64,000 bases of DNA. Origin: Brevundimonas vesicularis NBRC 12165 (lineage in GTDB: Bacteria > Pseudomonadota > Alphaproteobacteria > Caulobacterales > Caulobacteraceae). The DNA is taken from positions 26,612 through 90,611 of the forward strand of contig NZ_BCWM01000016.1 of assembly GCF_001592205.1 (NCBI RefSeq). Direction: 5' to 3'. Both the position numbers and the translations under genes were made by a program. Each line of letters starts with the position of its first letter. Position 1 is the stretch's first letter. Positions 18,950 to 29,178 of the stretch are shown in pieces. Under the pieces are notes generated by a model, which was not told where the DNA came from, ran no database searches, and saw only the letters and a program-made list of their open reading frames with translations.

Positions 18950-20676
18950 CCGAAGGTGAAGGCGAAGACCTGAACGCCGGGATCCAGGAACTCGATCTCG
19001 AACGTCCGTTCGCGCACCGCGCCCGTCTGCCGGACCAGTTGGTACAGTCGCTCGCCGTCGACCCGGCCGAGGCCCTGGGCGTTGATGTCGCTGCCGGCGT
19101 TCGCGCCCGGCGCCGCGCCATCGATCCGGACACGGAAGCGGACTGGTGCGCCCGGCTTGCTGGGCCCCATGACCAGATGGAGATCACGCGCCTTGAAGCG
19201 GAAGGCGATGCGGCCCTCGGCCGTCTGCAGGTCGGCATACTCACGCGTCACGCGCCACCGGCCCGATAGGCTCCATCCGTTCAGTTCCAGCGGCGCGGCG
19301 ACATAGTCCTTGATCACGTCGTTGGCCAGGCCGCCGGGAGAGCGGAAGTTCTCGGCGCGGCCATAGCCGACGTACGTCTCCGGCGATTCGACCCGGGCCA
19401 TGTCGGCGGCGGCCTCTGCGCCCTCAGCCTGGACTGTGACGACGTTGCTGGCGACGTTCGCGGCGCCCGCTTCCTTCAGAAGTTGCTGGATCACGCGTTC
19501 GGAGCCCGCATAGTCGCCTTCGCCGAAGTGGTGATGACGGATCTGTCCTTTGGCGTCGATGAAGTAGTGGGCGGGCCAGTACTGGTTCTTGAACGCCCGC
19601 CAGATGGCGAACTCATTGTCCATGGCGACCGGATAGGTGATGCCAAGGCGCTGGATGTTCTGGCGGACGTTGGCCTCGGATTTCTCGAAGGCGAACTCGG
19701 GCGTGTGCACGCCGATCACCACCAGACCCTGATCCTTATACTTCTCGGCCCAGGCGCGGACGTAGGGGATGGAGCGAATGCAGTTGATGCAGGAGTAGGT
19801 CCAGAAATCGACGACAACCACCTTGCCCCTTAGTTGTTCGGTCGTGAGCGGCGGGGTGTTGATCCAGGTCGTCGCCCCGGTCAGCGGCGGCATCACCCCT
19901 TCGACGGGCAGATTGGCCAGATCGGCCGGGGCCTGGTTCGTCGGCATGCCGCGCCCGATCCCGCCCAGCAGCGCCTGTTCGATCCGGCCCGTGCTGGCGG
20001 CCGAAATCCGGGTCAGCAGTCCTGTATCCGCCCCCAGGCCGATGATGACCACGCCGATCAGCACCAGAACGCCCAGGCCGCGCCTTACCCATTCGCCGAC
20101 GCCTAGCGCGCCCTTCATGGCCTTGAACACGCGACCGCCGACCAACAGGGCCAGACCCAGGGATGTCGCCGCGCCTGCTGCATAGGCCAGCAGCAGAACC
20201 GTCGTTCCGACTCCGGCGCCCTGAAGCGCTGCGCCCGTCAGGATCACACCCAGAATGGGTCCGGCGCACGGCGCCCAGAGCAGCCCTGTTGCGACGCCGA
20301 GCAGCAGGGACGAGCGCACGTCGCCCTGATCGCCGCCCTGGCGCTCGGCGCGATCGGTCAGCCAGGACCCCGCCGCCACGAAAGGCCGCATCAGGCGATC
20401 GCCCACGGCCGGAAACAGCAGGCTGACGCCCAGCACCGCCATCACAGCCAGGGCGATCCAGCGCCCGACCTCATTGGCTCGAACCGCCCAGCCGCCGCCC
20501 AGCGCCGCCAGCGTCGCCACGCCCGCGAAGGTCACGGCCATCCCGACCAACAACGGCAGACCGTTGCGGATGAACGGTCGATCCGCCCGCGCGAAGACGA
20601 AGGGCAGAACCGGCAGGATGCAGGGACTGACGATAGTCAGAACGCCGGCGAGATAGGACAGCAGGAACAGGATCAT
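18946..20676 (-). CDS. dipZ: DipZ-type cytochrome c biogenesis/thiol-disulfide protein (CcdA-TlpA fusion)
   Basis: About 576 aa. The first ~240 residues form a CcdA/DsbD-beta-like membrane domain (LAGVLTIVSPCILPVLPF carries the conserved cysteine). A periplasmic thioredoxin-like domain follows with WTYSCINCIRS, a CxxC active site. The C-terminal ~140 residues (YVGYGRAENFRSPGG onward) form the carbohydrate-binding-like module seen in DipZ. It probably shuttles electrons across the membrane to periplasmic disulfides. The ATG at 20676 begins directly with the first membrane helix; a GTG at 20706 is in frame. Divergent from parC. Confidence 0.88.
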   Translation of the reverse strand: MILFLLSYLAGVLTIVSPCILPVLPFVFARADRPFIRNGLPLLVGMAVTFAGVATLAALGGGWAVRANEVGRWIALAVMAVLGVSLLFPAVGDRLMRPFVAAGSWLTDRAERQGGDQGDVRSSLLLGVATGLLWAPCAGPILGVILTGAALQGAGVGTTVLLLAYAAGAATSLGLALLVGGRVFKAMKGALGVGEWVRRGLGVLVLIGVVIIGLGADTGLLTRISAASTGRIEQALLGGIGRGMPTNQAPADLANLPVEGVMPPLTGATTWINTPPLTTEQLRGKVVVVDFWTYSCINCIRSIPYVRAWAEKYKDQGLVVIGVHTPEFAFEKSEANVRQNIQRLGITYPVAMDNEFAIWRAFKNQYWPAHYFIDAKGQIRHHHFGEGDYAGSERVIQQLLKEAGAANVASNVVTVQAEGAEAAADMARVESPETYVGYGRAENFRSPGGLANDVIKDYVAAPLELNGWSLSGRWRVTREYADLQTAEGRIAFRFKARDLHLVMGPSKPGAPVRFRVRIDGAAPGANAGSDINAQGLGRVDGERLYQLVRQTGAVRERTFEIEFLDPGVQVFAFTFG

Positions 20677-20809
20677 GGCGCGGCCTGACGAAGATGTGTC
20701 TCTCACATACGCACGGCAGAGCGGTTTGGTGACTCCGCAACACGCTTATCCCCCAATCTGCGGCGGCACGGGCTAGACTTCCCGCTTCCGATCCCCGATT
20801 CGCAGAGCC

Positions 20810-23011
20810 ATGACGATCCACGCCCCGCCGCCGGAAGGCGGCCGTATCATCGACGAGCCGATGGAGACGGCGCTCAGCCGCCGCTATCTGGCCTACGCGC
20901 TATCGACCATTACGAACCGCGCGCTGCCGGATGTGCGTGACGGGTTCAAGCCGGTTCACCGGCGCATCCTCTACGCCATGCATCAGATGCGGCTGAACCC
21001 GCAGGCGGCGGCGCGCAAATGCGCAAAGGTCGTCGGCGAGGTGATGGGCGGATATCACCCGCACGGCGACGCCTCGATCTATGAGGCCCTGGTGCGCCTG
21101 GCTCAGGATTTCGCCCAACGTTATCCGTTGGTCGACGGTCAGGGGAACTTCGGCAATATCGACGGCGATAGCGCCGCGGCCATGCGCTACACCGAGTGCA
21201 AACTGACGCCCGCCGCCGTCCTGCTGTTGGATGGCATCGATCAAGACGCCGTCGATTTCCGGCCCACCTATGACGATCAGGACGAGGAGCCGATCGTCCT
21301 GCCCGCGGGCTTCCCGAATCTTCTGGCCAATGGCTCGTCGGGTATCGCGGTCGGCATGGCCACCTCGATCCCGCCGCACAATGTCGGCGAACTGATCGAC
21401 GCCTGCCAACTACTGCTGGAGCGTCCCGACGCGACGACCGAGGACCTGGTTCAGCATGTGCCAGGCCCCGACTTCCCGACCGGGGGCGTTGCGGTTGAAG
21501 GTCATGCCTCCATCCTGGACGCCTATGAGACGGGCAGAGGCGGGGTGCGCCTGCGCGCGCGCTGGGAGACCGAGGATCTGGGGCGCGGCGTGTGGCGTAT
21601 CATTGTCACCGAAATGCCCTATCAGGTGCAGAAGTCGCGATTGATCGAGGCGCTGGCGGACCTGATCGAGCACAAGAAGGCGCCTCTGCTGGGCGATGTG
21701 CGTGACGAATCGGCCGAGGACATCCGCCTGATTCTGGAGCCCAAGAACCGCACCATCGAGCCTGAAATGCTTATGGAAAGCCTGTTCAAGCTGTCCGATC
21801 TGGAGGTCCGCTTCCCGATCAACATGAACGTGCTGGACGCCAGCGGCACGCCGCGCGTCATGGGGCTGAAAGACTGCCTGCGCGCCTTCCTGGATCACCG
21901 ACGCGAGGTGCTGAACCGCCGTTCGCAATGGCGAATCGAGCGTGTTGAAAAGCGTCTGCATCTGCTGGAAGGCCTGCGCATCGTCTTCCTTAACCTCGAT
22001 GAGGTGATCCGTATCGTGCGCGAGGAGGAGCAGCCTAAGGCCGTCCTGATCGCACGGTTCCGCCTTACGGAGGTTCAGGCCGACTTCATCCTCGACACCC
22101 GACTGCGTCAGTTGGCGCGTCTGGAAGAGATGACGATCGAGAAGGAATTCAACGCTCTGTCCGAAGAACTTGCCAACCTGAAGGCGCTGACGTCATCAGA
22201 AGGCAAGCAGTGGAAGGCGATCTCCAAGGAACTGGAGGCCGTGCGCAAGGCGCTAATCTCGCCGCGCCGCACCACGATCGCCGAGGCGGTGGATACGTCC
22301 GCCTTCGTCGCGCCCGAGGCCTTTATTCCGCGCGAGGCGATCACCGTCATCCTGTCGGAACGCGGCTGGATCCGCGCCGCCAAGGGCAAGGTCGAGGATC
22401 CGTCGGAGCTGAAGTTCAAGGAAGGCGACCAACTCGCCTACCTCGTCCCGGCCTATACGACCGACAAGCTGCTGGTGGCGGCGTCGGACGGGCGCATCTT
22501 CACCATAGGCGCGGACAAGCTGGCGTCCGGACGCGGCCATGGCGAGCCGCTGCGCCTGATGATCGATCTGGACGAAAAGGCCGAGATCATCAATGTCCTG
22601 GCGCACCAGCCGGGCGGCAAGCTGCTGATCGCATCAAAGGCCGGATACGGCTTCATCGCACCGGAAGACGACACCCTAGCGCAGAAGCGTGGCGGCAAAC
22701 AGGTGCTGAACGGCGAAATGCTGGCGGTGCTGCGAGTGACCGGCGATCACGTCGCGACGATCGGGGAGAACATCAAGACGCTGATCTTCCCTCTCGCCGA
22801 ACTGCCCGAAATGGGACGTGGCAAGGGTGTAAAGCTGCAAAGCTTCAAACAGGGCGGCCTCGCCGACATCACCGTCTTCAACGCAGAGACGGGACCGGAA
22901 TGGGCCGACGGCGGCGGACGTCGTCGCAACTGGCCCGACTGGAAAGACTGGCTGGGCAAACGCGCCGGCGCCGGTCGCCAAGGCCCCAGAGGCCTGCGGA
23001 AGTTCAGATAA
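20810..23011 (+). CDS. parC: DNA topoisomerase IV subunit A
   Basis: 733 aa. ParC cuts and religates DNA for chromosome decatenation. The catalytic tyrosine lies in [10 protein letters not shown]; the quinolone-resistance region around [21 protein letters not shown] is intact. A reduced C-terminal beta-pinwheel (roughly residues 490-720) follows. It is convergent with the FAD oxidase and points toward parE, which is on the opposite strand 1.5 kb away. Its promoter should lie in the 133 bases between it and dipZ. Confidence 0.96.
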   Translation: MTIHAPPPEGGRIIDEPMETALSRRYLAYALSTITNRALPDVRDGFKPVHRRILYAMHQMRLNPQAAARKCAKVVGEVMGGYHPHGDASIYEALVRLAQDFAQRYPLVDGQGNFGNIDGDSAAAMRYTECKLTPAAVLLLDGIDQDAVDFRPTYDDQDEEPIVLPAGFPNLLANGSSGIAVGMATSIPPHNVGELIDACQLLLERPDATTEDLVQHVPGPDFPTGGVAVEGHASILDAYETGRGGVRLRARWETEDLGRGVWRIIVTEMPYQVQKSRLIEALADLIEHKKAPLLGDVRDESAEDIRLILEPKNRTIEPEMLMESLFKLSDLEVRFPINMNVLDASGTPRVMGLKDCLRAFLDHRREVLNRRSQWRIERVEKRLHLLEGLRIVFLNLDEVIRIVREEEQPKAVLIARFRLTEVQADFILDTRLRQLARLEEMTIEKEFNALSEELANLKALTSSEGKQWKAISKELEAVRKALISPRRTTIAEAVDTSAFVAPEAFIPREAITVILSERGWIRAAKGKVEDPSELKFKEGDQLAYLVPAYTTDKLLVAASDGRIFTIGADKLASGRGHGEPLRLMIDLDEKAEIINVLAHQPGGKLLIASKAGYGFIAPEDDTLAQKRGGKQVLNGEMLAVLRVTGDHVATIGENIKTLIFPLAELPEMGRGKGVKLQSFKQGGLADITVFNAETGPEWADGGGRRRNWPDWKDWLGKRAGAGRQGPRGLRKFR

Positions 23012-23019
23012 GCGGCCCG

Positions 23020-23048
23020 CCCGTCGGTTCTAGAACAGGACCGACGGG
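23020..23048. terminator. Hairpin between parC and the FAD-linked oxidase
   Basis: A 9-base inverted repeat, CCCGTCGGT (23020-23028) and ACCGACGGG (23040-23048), with 11 bases between. It lies at the 3' ends of the two convergent genes and overlaps the end of the oxidase. No long T-tract follows, so its terminator role is only plausible. Confidence 0.45.
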
Positions 23049-24442
23049 TTCATGACCCGTTTGGGATCAATGGCGCGGCGGATGGCGGCCATGGTTTCGA
23101 TCTCGAGCGGGGACTTGTAGCGCTTGACCTCTTCGGTCTTCAGCCGTCCCAACCCGTGTTCGGCGGAGATGGAGCCGTCGTAGGTTCCGACAACGTCGTG
23201 AACCACTTGCGAGCCTTCCTTCCAGCGGGCGATGAAGGCGGGGATGTCCTGACCGACGCCCGGCAGGATGTCGTAGTGCAGATTGCCGTCGCCGACATGG
23301 CCGAAGACCGAGATACGGGCGCCGGGGTGGAAGCGTTCCACGGCGGCCGAGGCTTCGTCGATGAATTCGGCGATGCGGCTGATGGGCACGGAGACGTCGT
23401 GTTTCCAGCCGCCGCCCTCGGGCTTGAGCGCCGCCGAATGTTCTTCGCGCAGACGCCAAAAAGCGGTGCGCTGGGCGTCGTTCTGGGCGATGGCGGCGTC
23501 GGTAATCAGGCCTTGCTCGAAGGCGACTTCCAGCAGGGCCTGCATCTGGGATTCAGCGCCGCCCGGCGTGCCGGACGCGATCTCGATCAGCACGTACCAA
23601 TCGGGCGCCGAGTCCAGCGGCTCGCGGGTGTCGGGAATGTTCTTCAGCACCAGTTGCATGCCGAGGCGCTTCATCAGTTCGAAGGCCTCCACCCCGCCGC
23701 CCGTCTCGGCCTTGGCGCGTGCGAGCAGTTCGACGGAGGCGGCGGCGGTTTCCAGCCCGACCACGGCGACGGCGCGTGAGCGCATGATGGGGAAGAGTTT
23801 CAGGGTGGCGGCGGTGACAACGCCCAACGTGCCCTCGGCGCCGATCAGCAGCTGTTTCAGGTCGTAGCCGGTGTTGTCCTTGCGCAGCCGCTTCAGGCCC
23901 CGGAAGATTTCGCCGTTGGGCATGACCGCCTCAAGACCCAGCACCAGGTCGCGCATCATGCCGTAACGCAGCACCTGGGTGCCGCCTGCATTGGTGGAGA
24001 TGACGCCGCCGATGGTGGCAGAGCCTTCGGCCGCTAGGCTGAGCGGGAAATAGCGGCCGGCCGCTGTCGCCGCCTGCTGCGCTTCCAGCAGTGTCAGGCC
24101 GGCTTCGATCGTCATGGCGTCGTCAAGCGGGGTGACATCGCGGACGGCGCGCATCTTGCGGGTCGACAGCAGGACCTCGCCGAAGGGGATCTGGCCGCCG
24201 ACCAAGCCAGTGCCGCCGCCGTGAGGCGTGATGGCGACGCCTTCGCGGGCGCAGATGGTCACGGCCTTCGCCGTATCCTCGACCGAACGCGGGGTCAGCA
24301 GCATAGGCGTGTTGCCGGTCCAGCGATTGCGCCATTCGGTCAGCGACGGCGCGATGACCTCGGGATCCTGGGTCCAGCCGCCCGGTCCGAGCACGGCCTT
24401 CAGTTCGTCAAGCACGGCGGCGGAGGGGGCGGGCGTCTGCAT
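23030..24442 (-). CDS. FAD-linked oxidase, GlcD/D-2-hydroxyacid dehydrogenase family
   Basis: 470 aa. The N-terminal FAD-binding PCMH domain shows TPHGGGTGLVGGQIP (the PP-loop) and GSATIGGVISTNAGGTQVLRYGM; the C-terminal FAD-oxidase domain contains SVFGHVGDGNLHYD and AEHGLGRLK, family metal/substrate motifs. Likely oxidises a D-2-hydroxyacid such as D-lactate, glycolate or D-2-hydroxyglutarate and passes electrons to a carrier; which one cannot be told. It lies between parC and parE on the parE strand. Confidence 0.9.
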   Translation of the reverse strand: MQTPAPSAAVLDELKAVLGPGGWTQDPEVIAPSLTEWRNRWTGNTPMLLTPRSVEDTAKAVTICAREGVAITPHGGGTGLVGGQIPFGEVLLSTRKMRAVRDVTPLDDAMTIEAGLTLLEAQQAATAAGRYFPLSLAAEGSATIGGVISTNAGGTQVLRYGMMRDLVLGLEAVMPNGEIFRGLKRLRKDNTGYDLKQLLIGAEGTLGVVTAATLKLFPIMRSRAVAVVGLETAAASVELLARAKAETGGGVEAFELMKRLGMQLVLKNIPDTREPLDSAPDWYVLIEIASGTPGGAESQMQALLEVAFEQGLITDAAIAQNDAQRTAFWRLREEHSAALKPEGGGWKHDVSVPISRIAEFIDEASAAVERFHPGARISVFGHVGDGNLHYDILPGVGQDIPAFIARWKEGSQVVHDVVGTYDGSISAEHGLGRLKTEEVKRYKSPLEIETMAAIRRAIDPKRVMNPSVLF

Positions 24443-24490
24443 GCCCCCTTTTGTCAGGCGTCGCCGTGCGTTGGAAGGGCCGCGAGGCCC

Positions 24491-26575
24491 TTAGACGTCG
24501 AGTTCTTCTTTCACGAACTGAGCGTTTTCCTGAATGAACTGAAAGCGCGCGTCGGCGCGCTTGCCCATCAGGCGTTCGACCAGGTCTTCGATGCTGGTCT
24601 CGGCGTCGGGCACCGTGATCCGCGCGAGTGTGCGCTTCTTGGGATCCATGGTGGTCTCCTTGAGCTGGGAGGCCATCATTTCGCCGAGGCCCTTGAACCG
24701 GCCGATCTCGGTCTTTTTGCCTTTGAACACGGTCGCCAGCAGCTCGTCGCGGTGAGCGTCGTCGCGAGCATATTCGCTCAAGGGGCCGGCGCTGATGCGA
24801 TAGAGCGGAGGCAGGGCCATGAAGACCCGGCCCTGGCGAATTGTCTCGGGCATGACGCGATAGAAGAAGGTGATCAGCAGGGCCGCGATGTGGGCGCCGT
24901 CCACGTCGGCGTCGGTCATGATGACGATCCGCTCGTAGCGCAGATCGTCGATATTGAACCGGTTGCCGGGCTGGACGCCCAAGGCCAGGGCTAGGTCGGA
25001 CAGTTCGACATTGGCGCGCAGCTTGTCGGCCGTGGCGGACGCGACGTTCAGGATCTTGCCGCGCAGGGGCAGGATGGCTTGGGTCGTGCGGTCTCGCGCC
25101 TGTTTGGCCGAGCCGCCGGCCGAATCGCCTTCGACGATGAAGAGTTCGGTGCCCTGGGCCGACTGGCGGCTGCAGTCCGACAGCTTGCCGGGCAGGCGCA
25201 GCTTGCGGGTAGCGGCGGCGCGCTGAACCTCCTTGTCTTTACGGCGACGTAGCCGATCCTCGGCGCGATCGACAACGAAGCCGAGCAGGGCGTTGGCCTG
25301 TTTGGGGCTCTCGGTCAGCCAGTGGTCCAGCGGGTCGCGCAGCAGCTGCTCCACGATGCGCGCACCCTCAGGCGAGGACAAACGGTCCTTGGTTTGGCCT
25401 TGGAATTCGGGATTGCGGATGAAGACGCTGATCAGGGCGCCGGCATTGGCGATGACGTCCTCGGCCGTGATGATCGCGGCGCGCTTCTCGTTGGTCAGTT
25501 CACCGTAGGATTTCAGCCCCTTGACCAGGGCGGCGCGGAAGCCGGCCTCGTGCGTGCCGCCATCGGGCGTGGAGACGGTGTTGCAGTAGGACTGGATAAA
25601 GCCGTCCGATTCACCAAAGCCAATCGGCGACCAGGTGACGGCCCATTCGAAGGCGCCCGCTTCGCCTTGGCGCTCGGCGCGGCCGGCGAAGGTCGGGGTG
25701 ACGGTTTCCAACTGACCGATACGGTCGATCAGGGCGTCGGCGAGGCCGCCGGGGAAGTGCAGACTGGCCTGCGCCGGTGTGGCGTCGGTGATCCGCTCTG
25801 GCGCGCAAGTCCAGCGAATCTCAACGCCGCGGAACAGATAGGCCTTTGATCGCGCCACGCGGAATAGACGAGCGGGCTTGAAGGCCGCGCCCATGCCGAA
25901 GATCTCGTCGTCGGGCTTGAAGCGGATCAGGGTGCCGCGCTTCTTAGACGGGCCGATCTGCTGGATCGGGGCCAGGACGTGGCCGCGACTGAAGGCTTGT
26001 TTCCATTCGAAACCGTCGCGCCAGACCGTGACCTCGACGCTTTCGCTCAGGGCGTTGACGACCGAGACGCCGACGCCGTGCAAACCGCCAGAGGTTTCAT
26101 AGGCTTTGCCGGAAAACTTGCCGCCGGAGTGGAGAACGGTCATGACGACTTCCAGCGCAGACTTGCCGGGATGTTTGGGGTGAGGATCGACCGGGATGCC
26201 GCGACCGTCATCGCGCACCGACAGATAGCCGTCGGCGTCCAGATCGACGGTGATCAGCTTGGCGTGTTTGGCCACCGCCTCGTCCATGGCGTTGTCCAGG
26301 ACTTCGGCGAACAGGTGGTGCAGGGCGCGCTCATCGGTGCCGCCGATATACATGCCGGGGCGTTTGCGAACGGGCTCCAGGCCTTCCAGCACCTCGATGG
26401 AGGAGGCGGAATAGCCGGTGGCGGCCGCCGTCATGGCCGTGGCCTGAACAGGAGGCGGCGCAGGCGTTGAGACAGCAGTGGGCGCAGCCGCAGGCGGGGT
26501 CACCGCAACAGGCTTGGGCGGCTCGGGTTTGCGAGCTTCGGGTTCGTCGTCAAAAGCGAAGAGGTCGGCGGCCAT
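24491..26575 (-). CDS. parE: DNA topoisomerase IV subunit B
   Basis: 694 aa ATPase subunit of topoisomerase IV. After an acidic proline-rich leader of about 55 residues come the GHKL ATPase domain (DNAMDEAVAKHAK, GGLHGVGVSVVNALS) and the TOPRIM domain (IVEGDSAGGSAKQ, MTDADVDGAHI). The leader is longer than in E. coli ParE. The first 26 bases overlap the 3' end of the membrane-protein gene upstream on the same strand. It converges with parC. Confidence 0.96.
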   Translation of the reverse strand: MAADLFAFDDEPEARKPEPPKPVAVTPPAAAPTAVSTPAPPPVQATAMTAAATGYSASSIEVLEGLEPVRKRPGMYIGGTDERALHHLFAEVLDNAMDEAVAKHAKLITVDLDADGYLSVRDDGRGIPVDPHPKHPGKSALEVVMTVLHSGGKFSGKAYETSGGLHGVGVSVVNALSESVEVTVWRDGFEWKQAFSRGHVLAPIQQIGPSKKRGTLIRFKPDDEIFGMGAAFKPARLFRVARSKAYLFRGVEIRWTCAPERITDATPAQASLHFPGGLADALIDRIGQLETVTPTFAGRAERQGEAGAFEWAVTWSPIGFGESDGFIQSYCNTVSTPDGGTHEAGFRAALVKGLKSYGELTNEKRAAIITAEDVIANAGALISVFIRNPEFQGQTKDRLSSPEGARIVEQLLRDPLDHWLTESPKQANALLGFVVDRAEDRLRRRKDKEVQRAAATRKLRLPGKLSDCSRQSAQGTELFIVEGDSAGGSAKQARDRTTQAILPLRGKILNVASATADKLRANVELSDLALALGVQPGNRFNIDDLRYERIVIMTDADVDGAHIAALLITFFYRVMPETIRQGRVFMALPPLYRISAGPLSEYARDDAHRDELLATVFKGKKTEIGRFKGLGEMMASQLKETTMDPKKRTLARITVPDAETSIEDLVERLMGKRADARFQFIQENAQFVKEELDV

Positions 26576-27896
26576 TCACATAGTCTGAGGCGATTCGGGA
26601 CCGGGTCTGGTAGGCCCGTGAGGCCGGTCGAGCAAGCGGCGCACGAACCGGGGCCGGATCGAAGGTCACGGCGCGGGCCATAATCGCCAACATCAGTATC
26701 CACGGCAGGTTAGCGTGGGTCAGCAGGACGCTCTCTGACAGGCTCAAAGCGGTAAAGGCGGATAGATAGGCGATGCTCCAATAGCCTTCGCGCGCACCGA
26801 GCCCGTTCGTGCGCGCGATGACGAAGATCGCAGAGAGCGCCATGATGGCCCCTACCGCCACCGCACCGGGCCAGCCCAGTTGCACGAGCAGATCGATCCA
26901 GCCGTTGTGGGCGGAGGGGACGGGCCATTGGGTCTCGATGCGGATTTCGCGCGCGGGGATCGAGTCCACGCCCCAGAAGGCGCTGAAGCCGTATCCCGTC
27001 CAAGGGCGCTCGGCGACCTTTCGCATAAGGGCTTCCCAGATCAGTGTGCGGCCTGTCAGCGACGGGTCCTTGCCCAGCGCTTCCAGGATTGCGGCGGAGT
27101 CGGAGTTCCACAGCCAGGTCGCGCCCGCCGCAATGATGACGGCAAGCCAGATGCCGATGACGGTGATGACGCCGCCGCCCTGTTTCAACGCCCACCACCC
27201 ACCGATCATGCCCAGGCCCAGGCCCCAGCATAGAAGAGATGTCTTGGATTGGGTGGCGAGGACCAGGAGCGTGGTCAAACCTAATGTCAGCAGGCATATC
27301 CAGAACCGATGGCTGCGTCCCGCGATATGATCGGCGGCCAGGGTCGCTGCGGCGGAGACGGCGCCCACCACCATGACCAGCCCCATCTGGTTCTTCTCGT
27401 ACCAGAGGCCGCGCCACAGGCCGGCGTTGTCGAACTGGTGCACCCCGACCTTCGGATAGCCGAACACCACGATCAGGCTGCCGATCGCCATCACCAGACA
27501 GGTGTACATCAGGACGCGCGGCAGGGCGTCGTCACGGAAGCGGGCGCCCAGATAGATGGCGAAGGCGCTGTTGATGGCCATGGCGATGACGCGGCGCTCG
27601 GTGACTTCGGGGTCGATGGACCAGTATTTCGAGACGAAGCACAGGGCGACCAGGGCGAACATCATCAACCAGGCGGGCCAGGCGCGGATGACCTTGTCGA
27701 AGCGAAAGACGATCAGGCCCGCGATGACGGCGTAGACCGGCAACCAGATGAATCGCAGGATGGGGGTCTCGACCTGGGTCGGAGCGATGACGGGTGCGAT
27801 CAGGGCGCCGGTCAGCATGAAGACGACAAAACCGGCCGCCCACTGCTCCCACAGCGGCGGCGAATCATCCGGGGTTTGAGCGGGCGGTTCGCGCAC
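26550..27896 (-). CDS. O-antigen ligase/Wzy-like polytopic membrane protein
   Basis: About 448 aa with around ten hydrophobic segments. The large loop contains SLTGRTLIWEALMRKVAERPWTGYGFSAFWG and SAHNGWIDLLVQLG, the pattern (R...W, GxG, HN) of the Wzy_C/WaaL family. It could ligate O-antigen to lipid A-core or polymerise polysaccharide. The start is probably GTG 27896; the open frame continues to 28217 but that part overlaps metC and looks non-coding. Its end lies 26 bases inside parE. Confidence 0.8.
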   Translation of the reverse strand: MREPPAQTPDDSPPLWEQWAAGFVVFMLTGALIAPVIAPTQVETPILRFIWLPVYAVIAGLIVFRFDKVIRAWPAWLMMFALVALCFVSKYWSIDPEVTERRVIAMAINSAFAIYLGARFRDDALPRVLMYTCLVMAIGSLIVVFGYPKVGVHQFDNAGLWRGLWYEKNQMGLVMVVGAVSAAATLAADHIAGRSHRFWICLLTLGLTTLLVLATQSKTSLLCWGLGLGMIGGWWALKQGGGVITVIGIWLAVIIAAGATWLWNSDSAAILEALGKDPSLTGRTLIWEALMRKVAERPWTGYGFSAFWGVDSIPAREIRIETQWPVPSAHNGWIDLLVQLGWPGAVAVGAIMALSAIFVIARTNGLGAREGYWSIAYLSAFTALSLSESVLLTHANLPWILMLAIMARAVTFDPAPVRAPLARPASRAYQTRSRIASDYVNGRRPLRF

Positions 27897-27919
27897 GGAT
27901 GCAAAGTGTCCTTTGGCGC

Positions 27920-29098
27920 TTAAGGAACCGTGAGCGCGGCGGTGAAGGCGGCGAGACCTTGTGCAAGATCGGCGATCAGGTCGGCGGGGTCTTCCAGCCC
28001 GACGTGGAGGCGGATCAGTTCGCCCTCCAGCACGGGCGGATGGTCGCGATAGGCCATCTGATGCGTCTCGTGCGTGATCAGGCTTTCGAACCCGCCCCAG
28101 GAATAGCCGAGGCCAAACAGGGTCAGGGCGTTCAGGAAGGCCTCGCCCGCCGCCTTGTCGCCGCCCTTCATGACCACGCCCATCAGGGACGCCGCGCCGG
28201 TGAAATCTCGCCGCCACACGTCATGGCCGATCGAGCCGGGCAGGGGTGGATAAAGGACGCGGGACACCTCGGGTCGAGCGTGCAGCCACTCCGCGACGAT
28301 CAAAGCCGACCGCGCCTGTTCGGCATAGCGCAGCGGCAGGGTCCGCAGGCCGCGCAGCGCAAGCCAGGCGTCATCGGGCGACACATGCCAGCCGAGATCC
28401 TCGATCGTGTCGCCGATGGCGCGCAGGCAGGCGGGATTGCTCGAAGCGATACTGCCCATCAGCACGTCCGAATGACCGCCGACATATTTGGTGACGGCCT
28501 GAACGCTGACGTCCACGTCATGGGTGAGCGGGCGATAGGCCATGCCAGCGGCCCAGGTATTATCGACCACCGTCAACACACCTCGCGCGCGGCAGGCCTG
28601 GGCCACGGCGGCGACATCGACCATCTCGAATGTGAGGGAGGCTGGCGACTCCATCAGCACCAAACGGGTGCGTTCGCCGATGGCGGCCAGAACAGTCTGC
28701 GCGTCTGCGTCTGCGGACAAAAAGCGGGTCGTGACGCCGCGGGCCGATTGATACCGACTCAGGAACCGGCGCGTCGGACCATAGACGGCGTCAGTTGTGA
28801 TCACCTCGTCGCCCGGTCTTAAAAGCGCCAGTAGCGGAACCGTGACGGCCGCAAGACCCGACGGAACCAGAAAGGCCTCCTTCGCCCCCTCCAGGTCGGC
28901 CAGGGCGCGGCGAAGATCGCGGGCGGCGCTGGTTCCGCTAAGGCCATAGGTCGGCCCGTCGGTCTCGTCGCGCATGACGGCCGCGCTATCGCTCAACATC
29001 GTCGAGGCGCGTTCGATCGGCGGATTGACGCCGCGGCGGCCCTGGCCGCGTCGCGTGGCGGCGGCGATCAGGCGGGTACGGTCCGAAAGCGGCGACAT
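27920..29098 (-). CDS. metC: Cystathionine beta-lyase
   Basis: 392 aa PLP-dependent Cys/Met metabolism enzyme. The PLP lysine is in VQAVTKYVGGHSDVLMG; TYGLSGTSAARDLRRALADLEG and SSGLAAV-like VPSGLAAVTVPL fit the family, and GGFESLITH and IRLHVGLEDPADLIADL form the C-terminus. The pattern favours cystathionine beta-lyase (cystathionine to homocysteine) over gamma-synthase. Divergent from the amino-acid binding protein across 80 bases. Confidence 0.9.
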   Translation of the reverse strand: MSPLSDRTRLIAAATRRGQGRRGVNPPIERASTMLSDSAAVMRDETDGPTYGLSGTSAARDLRRALADLEGAKEAFLVPSGLAAVTVPLLALLRPGDEVITTDAVYGPTRRFLSRYQSARGVTTRFLSADADAQTVLAAIGERTRLVLMESPASLTFEMVDVAAVAQACRARGVLTVVDNTWAAGMAYRPLTHDVDVSVQAVTKYVGGHSDVLMGSIASSNPACLRAIGDTIEDLGWHVSPDDAWLALRGLRTLPLRYAEQARSALIVAEWLHARPEVSRVLYPPLPGSIGHDVWRRDFTGAASLMGVVMKGGDKAAGEAFLNALTLFGLGYSWGGFESLITHETHQMAYRDHPPVLEGELIRLHVGLEDPADLIADLAQGLAAFTAALTVP

Positions 29099-29178
29099 GG
29101 CCCCTCCGATGGGTTGCGGATCGGCCCCTAAAGGCCTCTAAAGCCAGCGGGGCGCAAGCGGCGAGGGATAGGAACGCG

